Shown one piece after another: positions 57,557 through 64,000 of a stretch of DNA of 64,000 bases. The stretch lies in assembly GCF_036924595.1 (NCBI RefSeq), contig NZ_JAZHRV010000001.1:6537501-6601500 (forward strand). The letters are read 5' to 3'. Both the position numbers and the translations under genes were made by a program. A model generated the notes under the pieces. The model searched no databases. It saw nothing but the letters and a program-made list of their open reading frames with translations, and was not told the DNA's origin. Position 1 is the first letter of the stretch. Each line of letters starts with the position of its first letter. The stretch comes from Bradyrhizobium algeriense. GTDB lineage: Bacteria; Pseudomonadota; Alphaproteobacteria; Rhizobiales; Xanthobacteraceae.

Positions 57557-57973
57557 GGCGAGCGCTCAAACCGCCAAAGCATGATGAGATCAGGTCCGGC
57601 CTGAGGCGTCCGCGACTGGACAACAAAAATATCGAAAACAACCCCATGCAAAGTAGCCGGCGGGGCCGGCGCGACGTCCTTCGCATTTTAAGAAATCATT
57701 TGACGCGTCGGGCAAATCACCGGCACGATGCCATCATCGCCTGGGCGTGTGATCGGTGGTGCCCTTTCCGAACCATCGAACAGGCGCAATCCCGCCTCGC
57801 CCCGTTAGCCTGGCCTCGGCACCGGTTGCATTGGGGGCAGAGCGGACATCAAATGGCAGGTAAAGGCCGAAGGCTCGGTCTAAAATGACCCGTTTCGGAC
57901 ATGAGCATAGCCGGACATCGGCCCACAATCCTGCTATATAACCATTCAATTTCCCCGAGCCCGGGGGTCGATC
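57557..57973. other. Gap after lepA, start of a probable island remnant
   Basis: No gene seen in 417 bases. It holds repeat R (57621-57756) and the presumed promoter of the cyclase gene, with an AT-richer stretch (CTGCTATATAACCATTC) about 35-50 bases before its start. Confidence 0.6.
57621..57756. repeat. Interspersed repeat, family R
   Basis: Opens ATCGAAAACAACCCCATGCA, then AAGTAGCCGG, and ends GGGCAAATCACCGGCACGAT plus GCCATCATCGCC. A decayed copy in the same orientation lies at 61498-61612, and a short copy at 38301-38334. The two longer copies bracket the cyclase and six-hairpin genes. Confidence 0.75.
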
Positions 57974-59062
57974 TTGAGCAACGAGCACGTAGAGCGGCGA
58001 CTGGCGGCTATTCTGGCGGCGGATGTCGCGGGCTCTTGCCGCTTAATAGGGATCGACGAAGAAGGCACGCTGGCGCAACTGAAAGCTCTCAGTAAGACGC
58101 TTTTCGATCCCAAAATCGCTGAGCATCACGGACGCATCGTCAAGAATACCGGGGACGGCGCTCTCGTTGAGTTCGCCAGCGTGGTCGATGCCATCCGATG
58201 CGCCGACGAAATCCAGCGCAGCATGGCGGAGCAAAATACCGATGTGCCGCAGGACAGGCGGATCGAATTTCGCATCGGCATTCACGTTGGTGATATTATC
58301 ATCGCAGATGATGATATCTTTGGTGACGGCGTCAATATTGCGGTGCGTCTCGAAGGGATCGCGGAACCTGGCGGCGTCAGCATTTCAGACGATGCTCATC
58401 GGCAAGTTCGGGGCAAGATCGGTATCGATTATGACGATATGGGTCCGCAGGTATTGAAGAATATCGCCGATCCAATGCGCGTCTGGCGCGTGCGCACCGG
58501 CCCAAGCTTTTCGCCGGCAAAGCTAACAAAACCACCGATCGAGACTGCCCTGCCGCTCGCTCTCCCCGACAAACCCTCCATCGCTGTTCTGCCATTCACC
58601 AACATGAGCGGTGATCCGGAACAGGACTACTTCGCTGATGGAATGGTCGATGACATCATCACGGCGCTATCCCGGTTCAAGGCGCTGTTCGTCATCGCCC
58701 GCAATTCGAGCTTCACCTACAAGGGGCGCGCCGTTGACGTGAAGCAGATCGGGCGAAAACTAGGCGTGCGTTACGTGTTGGAAGGCAGCGTTCGCAAAGC
58801 AGCAAACCGAGTGCGCATCACGGGACAGCTCGTCGATGCCGCCACCGGCGCACATCTATGGGCGGACCGGTTTGATGGTGGTCTCGGCGACGTCTTCGAT
58901 CTGCAGGATCAGGTGACCGAGAGCGTTGTCGGGGCGATCGCGCCAGCGCTGGAGAAAGCCGAGATCGAGCGTGCCAAGCGCAAGCCGACCGAGAGTCTCG
59001 ACGCCTATGCCATCTATTTGCGCGGTTTGGCCAGGTTTTATCAGTTGCTGGCCGGCAAGTGA
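57974..59062 (+). pseudogene. Class III adenylate/guanylate cyclase with TolB-like domain, 5' part of a frameshifted gene
   Basis: The 362 codons encode a class III cyclase catalytic domain at about residues 8-180. The metal-site Asp residues are seen in RRLAAILAADVAGSCRL and HGRIVKNTGDGALVEFASVV, and FRIGIHVGDIIIADDDIFGD follows. A TolB-N/FlgO-like module starts KPSIAVLPFTNMSGDPEQDY (about 195-340). The usual C-terminal TPR region continues in another frame from 59059. In that other frame GRQVNDEAL already starts before the TGA, so a single missing base near 59047 (TTG-CTGG for TTG-GCTGG) explains the break. The N-terminal cyclase could still be made. Predicted product cAMP or cGMP. Confidence 0.85.
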
Positions 59063-59760
59063 ACGACGAGGCATTGCGCCTGTTCAACAACGCGATCGAG
59101 ATCGACCCGGATTTTGCGTCGGCCTACGCTCGCGCCGCCTCTTGCTACGCCTATGCCAAGGGCAATGGCTGGATTTCAGGCACACCGAGCGAGATTGCCG
59201 AAGCGACGAGGCTCGCTCAGCGGGCGGTTGAGTTGGGCAAAGATGATGCGATGGCGCTCGCCGCCAGCGGGTGGGCATTAGCGCATGTTGTTCGCGATCT
59301 GGAGGCAGGGGCCGGCTTAATCGATCGCGCGCTTGTGCTCAATTCCAATCTGGCCGAGGCATGGTTTTACGGCGGCTGGGCAAAAAACTACCTCGGCGAG
59401 CCGGAGCTGGCGATCGAGCGCTTCGCGCGCGCCATGCGCTTGAGCCCACTTGATCCGCGGGCGTCAGCCGCGCGGGCTGGGACCGCGCATGCACATTTCT
59501 TCCTGGGCCGCTATGCCGAAGCGGCATCGTGGGTGGCAATGGCATTGCAGGACAACTATCAACCTGGATTACGGATCGCCGCCGCAAGCAATGCGATGGC
59601 CGGACGCCCGGAGCAAGCACGTCAGGCCGTGGCTCGGGTGCGGCAACTCAACCCCACGCTATGTGTTTCCACTCTAAAAGACGTAGTGGGCCCTTTTAGG
59701 CGGGCGGTAGACCTCTCGCGATTTGAAGAAGGATTGCGGCGAGCCGGGCTGCCGGAATGA
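59059..59760 (+). pseudogene. TPR-domain 3' part of the frameshifted cyclase gene
   Basis: The 233 codons starting at GTG 59059 give three to four TPR-like units (NDEALRLFNNAIEIDPDFAS, LIDRALVLNSNLAEAWFYGG, ELAIERFARAMRLSPLDPRA). It ends FRRAVDLSRFEEGLRRAGLP, the normal C-terminus of the cyclase-TolB-TPR proteins frequent in Bradyrhizobium. The GTGA overlap with the upstream stop would allow coupled translation, so a two-protein arrangement cannot be excluded. A frameshift from one ancestral gene is the simpler reading. Confidence 0.8.
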
Positions 59761-59979
59761 CCATCGCAGCCAGGTGCTCAGCCGTGGTGACGAGGAATAA
59801 TGGCGTGACTTCTGCTGTTGGCCCTAAGCCGAACACCGCACAAGCCTTTGTCATGTCGGCTGGCAGGGGCAGACCGGACGCCGGTCCATGCTCGCATCTA
59901 CCGCCGCTTGTGACCCTTTGCGGACATATCGAAATCAAAAAAGACCGAAAAGGCCGAGACGAGAAGCGCTGCGGCTCAA

Positions 59980-61239
59980 CTACGGAAGTCCTTTTGTCAT
60001 CGTAAAGGGATTGAACCCACGTTCCGCGAGGGCAGCCCACGAAGCTGCGCCAAGATGTGACAATCGGAAATAGAGTCGCGGCTTGGTCGGGTCGGTGTCC
60101 AACACGAACCCAGTCGGTAACTCGCGGACAGTCGTGGCATAGAACCCACCATCGGGCGATCTCTGGGATTCGACTACAGCGATCAACGAGTCTGCTCTCC
60201 CAGTCCTGCCGAGCAATTTCATCAAGAGAGCCATTTGGCCCGTTCCTTCGGTCCACACACCGTCCCGGTCTTCACCGTAAGAAAAACCCTCATCGACACT
60301 CATTCGCTGTTCGGCGGTCGTAATTGCCGATGCAAATTTCTCGACCGCTCCGTGGAGCGCTATTAAAGGCCAGACCTGAGCATCGAGAGCCAAAATCGGA
60401 TTGTGCGTGACGCCGTCTTCAGCGGTACCTGCGGCGAAACAGGCGCATGCCGAATCCCACATCGTATTTATGAAGTGCTCAGCAGCCGTTGCCTTATCAC
60501 GCCAGCGCGAATCGCCTGTACGGATCGCAAGAAGGCCAAACGCGGCGGCGAGGTCAGTATTATGTTCAGTCGATTTCCACGTCCGCACTTCCGGCGTCGG
60601 TTCGTGCCCAAACGTACCGCCCGTGAAACCGCCAGTACCGCGCGTATCGGCCCATTGCGCGACCCAGGCGCCAAGCCGTGCTGCACCATCGCGGAACCGA
60701 GAGCCGGTGTTCACATCATCAATCGACAGCAACGCCAACATGGCCCATGCCATGTTACCATTATCGCTGCCCACCTGATATCGATCCTCTAACCATTTGT
60801 TCTGAGTATTGTCCCACCACCCCGGAAGTTTGACGGGGCCATTCGCCACCACACCCGCGGCGTAAGCGTTCCGGAGCCGTCCATCATGCCAGATGCGGTC
60901 GTTATCGATGGCCCAGAGAATCGCCGAGCCAATCCGATACGCTTTGTCCTGCTCACCGCAACCGACCAATGCGATGGCGGCTACCGCATTGTCATAGAGA
61001 TAGGCGGCGGCATGGAGAGGCCCCGATTCGACGGTCGGATAGCTGGGTAGGAACAACGGTCCCGATGGCGGTGCCTTATCAATTAGACCAGCGAGGTATC
61101 CGCACGCTGACGCTTTTGGTGCTACGGAAGCCTGTAGTGGAGCGGCGGCCATCATGATTGTGAAAGTCGTGACAATCGAGGTGTGAAGACAGAGCCCGCG
61201 ATAACGGTAGAAACAGTAAGTAATTGGTTCCGGTAGCAT
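59980..61239 (-). CDS. Secreted or anchored six-hairpin-like protein of unknown function
   Basis: A 419-residue protein with an N-terminal hydrophobic stretch (LHTSIVTTFTIMMAAAPLQA) that could be a signal peptide. The body is rich in Trp, Asp and helical repeats in the manner of (alpha/alpha)6 glycosidases: SGPLHAAAYLYDNAVAAIAL, SDNGNMAWAMLALLSIDDVN, EHNTDLAAAFGLLAIRTGDS, SYGEDRDGVWTEGTGQMALL and LSHLGAASWAALAERGFNPF. Conserved-looking acidic residues in YDNA, EHNTD and WTEGTG could be catalytic. I cannot name the family. Base composition looks less GC-rich than the flanks, and it lies in the suspected island. Confidence 0.7.
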   Translation of the reverse strand: MLPEPITYCFYRYRGLCLHTSIVTTFTIMMAAAPLQASVAPKASACGYLAGLIDKAPPSGPLFLPSYPTVESGPLHAAAYLYDNAVAAIALVGCGEQDKAYRIGSAILWAIDNDRIWHDGRLRNAYAAGVVANGPVKLPGWWDNTQNKWLEDRYQVGSDNGNMAWAMLALLSIDDVNTGSRFRDGAARLGAWVAQWADTRGTGGFTGGTFGHEPTPEVRTWKSTEHNTDLAAAFGLLAIRTGDSRWRDKATAAEHFINTMWDSACACFAAGTAEDGVTHNPILALDAQVWPLIALHGAVEKFASAITTAEQRMSVDEGFSYGEDRDGVWTEGTGQMALLMKLLGRTGRADSLIAVVESQRSPDGGFYATTVRELPTGFVLDTDPTKPRLYFRLSHLGAASWAALAERGFNPFTMTKGLP

Positions 61240-61615
61240 TTCGCTGCCTCTCGTGTCTTTTCAACCAAGATAGACTTTGGGATATAGGGAAGATAGCAGG
61301 TCAGGATCGAGTAAAAAATCGTGCCTTCATCTTCATGGCAGTTTATGGCCCATCGCGTCGTATCGCTGCTACGCAGCAACCACGTCGCTTTGATAGCAAA
61401 GCACTTCGGCACGCACGCCGCCAGATTTATGATAAGTACACGGCCTAATCTGGTCTTCTCCAAAGCGCGCCACGCCAGGACCGTGCGGGCGCTGCGCAAC
61501 GACCCTATGCAAGTAGCCGGTGACCGCCGGCGTAATACTTTGCGAACTTTCCGAAATTGACAGATCGGCAAATTAGCGGCACGACGCCATCATCGCAGCG
61601 CATGTGCTCGTTAGG
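61240..61615. other. Gene-free, relatively AT-rich stretch at the right end of the suspected island
   Basis: No convincing gene in 376 bases. The first 250 bases are clearly less GC-rich than the surroundings (for example TAGACTTTGGGATATAGGGA). The last part (61498-61612) is a decayed copy of repeat R, which leads straight into the lepA 3'-end fragment. Confidence 0.6.
61498..61612. repeat. Interspersed repeat, family R (decayed copy)
   Basis: ACCCTATGCAAGTAGCCGGT matches the start of the element at 57621, and GGCAAATTAGCGGCACGACG followed by CCATCATCGC matches its end. Same orientation as the other copy. Confidence 0.65.
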
Positions 61616-61713
61616 GACTTCTGGAGAAGAACGCAATAAGATGCGGCAGTACGGCAGGGTCGACATCCCGCAGCAAGCCTTCATCGCGGCGCCGAAGGTG
61701 GATAGCTGAGGCG
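61616..61713 (+). pseudogene. Decayed second copy of the lepA 3' end
   Basis: ACTTCTGGAGAAG...GATGCGGCAGTACGGCAGGG...GGTGGATAGCTGAGGCG corresponds to lepA 57454-57560. Over the last 74 bases (61640-61713 against 57487-57560) I count 6 mismatches; upstream of that it has lost about 9 bases. It includes the TGA stop and four bases beyond. It resembles the displaced half of a duplicated attachment site. Confidence 0.85.
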
Positions 61714-61732
61714 GATTGAACGGGCGGGCGGC

Positions 61733-62842
61733 TTAAGTGAACGCCGCGGTCTCCTCATCTACCAAACGCTCCAGCGCGACCTTCGAGGCGCGTTGATCGC
61801 TGACCAGCTTTTTCGCCATCGCGAGCCGCGTGATCGTCCGCACCACCGCAGTCGCCACGGGATTGGGGCCTTCGGGCTTCGCGCAGCGTAGCGACAGATG
61901 CGTGCCACCGTTTTCGAGCGGCGTGAGTTCCGCCATCTGCCTCACGACGGCGCCCATCGGGAGGTGGATATGCCAGGTGACGTAGTCGAACGGCCGCCAG
62001 TCGACGATATCGTGCACCGTCGAATCCTTGCCATGGGCGCAATGCTGCGTCGCTCCCAGCCCGATCCGCCCCCGGGCAAGTCCGGTCATCGTCATGCCGT
62101 CGATGCCGTGCTGCCAGCGGATCTTCTTCTCGATGTCGGTGACATAGGCCCAGGCAATCGCCGGCGGCACCGGCAGGTCACATTCCATCGATTCGAAAGC
62201 CAAGGGCTCGTCGTGCTGCACCACAACGCGGCGCGTCGTGCGCCATCGCGCAAAGATTGGGGCTAGATCGTAGACGTAACAAACCGTGTCGCCGAACTCG
62301 CCAAGGTTCTCGACATGACGGATCGCACTAGCGAAGAAATCCGGCAGGCCGATCGCGTTTGCCGCCTGCTCCGTCACCAGCGCGTAAGCCTTGATGCCGG
62401 TCGCCGCCGTCACTGAGTTCTTCATCAGCCGGTGCAGACGGATCACCTCCGCGCCCTGCAGTTCGGTACGTCCCGCCATCTCCTGCGTGGCATAGGTGCC
62501 GTGATGCAGGAAGAATTTCAGATCGAGCTGGTTCATGTTGCGGCATGCGTTGCAGGTGCATGTCGTGTTCAGGCGCATGGCGCCGAGCGTATTGGCAAAA
62601 CTGCAATAGATGCGTTCGATCGCATCGAGCGGAAACTGGCGCTGCGGCAGATTCGCGTCGGGCAGATAGGTCAGCACCGCGTCGCCCTGCAGGTTGGACA
62701 GGATGATTGGCGGCTTGATCTCGGCAAAAATGCTCTTGAACAGCGCATCGAGAATTCCCTGCGCATGCTCGAGCTCGGAGCGAGTGAGGAACATGGTGTA
62801 GCCGGTAATATCGGCAATGAGCAGAAAGCCCTGTTGCGCCAT
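61733..62842 (-). CDS. DUF2652 protein with C-terminal SRPBCC-like domain
   Basis: A 369-residue protein. The N-terminal half (MAQQGFLLIADITGYTMFLT, IILSNLQGDAVLTYLPD) is the DUF2652 domain, which looks like a class III cyclase fold (ADITGY, GDAV) without its full catalytic set. It contains a compact Cys cluster, TTCTCNACRNMNQLDLKFFL, near residue 96, that could bind metal. From about 215 a START/SRPBCC-like domain follows (MECDLPVPPAIAWAYVTDIE, WRPFDYVTWHIHLPMGAVVR). Function unknown; a small-ligand or lipid-binding signalling protein is plausible. It converges on the lepA fragment. Confidence 0.82.
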   Translation of the reverse strand: MAQQGFLLIADITGYTMFLTRSELEHAQGILDALFKSIFAEIKPPIILSNLQGDAVLTYLPDANLPQRQFPLDAIERIYCSFANTLGAMRLNTTCTCNACRNMNQLDLKFFLHHGTYATQEMAGRTELQGAEVIRLHRLMKNSVTAATGIKAYALVTEQAANAIGLPDFFASAIRHVENLGEFGDTVCYVYDLAPIFARWRTTRRVVVQHDEPLAFESMECDLPVPPAIAWAYVTDIEKKIRWQHGIDGMTMTGLARGRIGLGATQHCAHGKDSTVHDIVDWRPFDYVTWHIHLPMGAVVRQMAELTPLENGGTHLSLRCAKPEGPNPVATAVVRTITRLAMAKKLVSDQRASKVALERLVDEETAAFT

Positions 62843-63011
62843 GGCGTGTACTCCCGGAGGATTACGACGCGAAATGCGGCCAGTTTAGCAGAAAGTTGCG
62901 GTCCGCGCGCCGGAGAATGAGAGGTATTCCCGTCCCCGCCTTGCTCCGCGAGGCTCGATAAGCCACCATCCTCCTGCTCAGATCATAACTACAAAAGAGC
63001 GAAGGAAACGC

Positions 63012-64000
63012 ATGAGCAAGTCCTCCGGATTTTCCTACGGCTGGGTCGTCGTCGCTGTGGGCGCGCTGATGACATGCGTCGCGTTCGGGTCGATGCTGTC
63101 GCTGGCCGTGTTCCTGCAGCCGATTTCGGAAGCGATGGGCTGGTCGCGCAGCGGCGTCTCGGCGGCGGCCACGATCGACTTTCTTGCGATGGGGGTGGCG
63201 GCGTTCTTCTGGGGCGCCTTGTCCGACCGGTTTGGTACCCGCACCGTCGTGCTATCAGGCACGCTGTTGCTGGGAGCCGGCTTGATCGCGGCGAGCCAGG
63301 CCACCATGCTCTGGCAATTTCAGTTGGCGTTCGGCGTCCTGATCGGGATTGCCGCCGGCAGTTTCTACGCGCCGATGATGGCAGCCGCGAGCGCCTGGAT
63401 CGAGGATCAGCGCAGCCTCGCGGTTGCGCTGGTGTCGGCTGGCATGGGCGTGGCGCCGCTGACGGTTGCGCCGTTCGCGAGCTGGCTGATCACCACTTAC
63501 GACTGGCGCACGGCGATGCTGGTGATCGGCATCGTGGCACTGGCGCTGCTGATTCCGGCTTCGCTGCTGGTGCGCCCGGCGCCGCAGGCCGCGGCGTCTG
63601 CAACAGCAGGCGTGGACGGCGCGCCTGACGTGCAGTGGACGGCCGCTCAGGCATTCAAAACCCCGCAATTCATCACGCTCGCGCTCGCGCATTTCGCCTG
63701 CTGCGCGGCGCATTCGGGGCCGATCTTCCACATGGTGAGCTACGCCATGGTCTGCGGCATCGCGCCGCTAACCGCCGTCACCGTCTATAGTCTTGCCGGG
63801 TTCTCCGGTCTTGGCGGCCGTCTGCTGCTTGGCGCGCTGGCCGATCGAATCGGTGCCAAGCACGTATTGGTCGGCGGCCTGTTCGTGCAGGCCTTGTCGG
63901 TCGCGAGCTATCTCGCCGTCGGCCAGCTCGGCGAATTCTATGCGCTGTCGGTGGTGTTCGGCCTCGCCTATGGCGGCGTGATGCCGCTCTACGCGGTTCT
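63012..64000 (+). CDS. MFS transporter, 5' part (runs off the window)
   Basis: From ATG 63012 (MSKSSGFSYGWVVVAVGALM) the frame stays open to the window end, giving 329 residues. At least nine hydrophobic helices are visible, with the MFS loop ALSDRFGTRTVVLSG between TM2 and TM3 and its second-half counterpart LGALADRIGAKHVLVGG. The start resembles the monocarboxylate/oxalate-formate antiporter branch (YGWVVVAVGAL). The substrate is unknown. GAAGGAAACGC precedes the start. The 169-base gap from the divergent DUF2652 gene contains nothing else recognised. Confidence 0.9.
   Translation, partial: MSKSSGFSYGWVVVAVGALMTCVAFGSMLSLAVFLQPISEAMGWSRSGVSAAATIDFLAMGVAAFFWGALSDRFGTRTVVLSGTLLLGAGLIAASQATMLWQFQLAFGVLIGIAAGSFYAPMMAAASAWIEDQRSLAVALVSAGMGVAPLTVAPFASWLITTYDWRTAMLVIGIVALALLIPASLLVRPAPQAAASATAGVDGAPDVQWTAAQAFKTPQFITLALAHFACCAAHSGPIFHMVSYAMVCGIAPLTAVTVYSLAGFSGLGGRLLLGALADRIGAKHVLVGGLFVQALSVASYLAVGQLGEFYALSVVFGLAYGGVMPLYAV

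Noticed and set aside
57557-61713. Intact mobile island with its own integrase
   Set aside because: No integrase, recombinase or transfer gene was found between the lepA end copies; only a degraded remnant can be claimed.

Overview
This is 64 kb of GC-rich alphaproteobacterial chromosome, most likely Bradyrhizobium or a close Nitrobacteraceae relative. The evidence is the ChvI/ChvG-HprK-EIIA-HPr module, the conserved dapD-DUF805-dapE-truA-fmt-def order, DUF1036 and DUF2865 envelope proteins, and many interspersed palindromes of the kind common in that group. No tRNA, rRNA operon, CRISPR array, prophage or biosynthetic cluster was seen. The window is mostly housekeeping genes with a thin accessory layer: one IS4-type insertion sequence, a probable 4-kb island remnant behind lepA, one scrambled TPR-CHAT gene, and about 20 intergenic palindromes.

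Layout. 1-4.5 kb: 3' end of yidC, engB, a DUF423 membrane protein, argB and a secreted DUF1036 protein. 4.56-6.05 kb: an IS4-family element inserted into a palindromic repeat. 6.2-12.3 kb: a HAD nucleotidase, then lysine/peptidoglycan precursor genes (dapD, dapE) facing the truA-fmt-def translation cluster. 12.36-12.43 kb: three evenly spaced CtrA-like sites in front of rmuC. 13.7-14.1 kb: a small GIY-YIG nuclease gene sitting inside a palindrome whose gene-free copies recur nearby. 14-19 kb: AmpG-like permease, recR, ybaB, dnaX and the SRP RNA gene. 19.3-25.9 kb: HIT protein, NADH pyrophosphatase, PfkB kinase, Lrp-type regulator, chemotaxis receptor and phosphomannomutase. 26-35 kb: periplasmic-type aspartic protease, hrpB, UDP-glucose dehydrogenase, acyltransferase and a DNA polymerase I whose proofreading residues are replaced.

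35-46 kb: LysE exporter, GST, pyrE, DUF2865 protein, three small unknowns, glycogen phosphorylase, thioesterase, arginase and PEP carboxykinase. 46.3-48 kb: a TPR-CHAT gene wrecked by an internal inversion. 48-53 kb: HugZ-like protein, then chvI-chvG-hprK-manX-ptsH, which links an envelope/acid two-component system to a regulatory phosphotransferase chain. 53-57.6 kb: SDR, glycosyltransferase 39 and lepA. 57.6-61.7 kb: a probable island remnant with a frameshifted adenylate cyclase-TPR gene and an unknown six-hairpin-like protein, closed by a decayed second copy of the lepA 3' end. 61.7-64 kb: DUF2652 protein and the start of an MFS transporter.

The observations I rate highest are the GIY-YIG gene nested in a repeat family, the lepA 3'-end duplication, the phased CtrA-like array, the inverted TPR-CHAT gene and the degenerate PolA exonuclease site.
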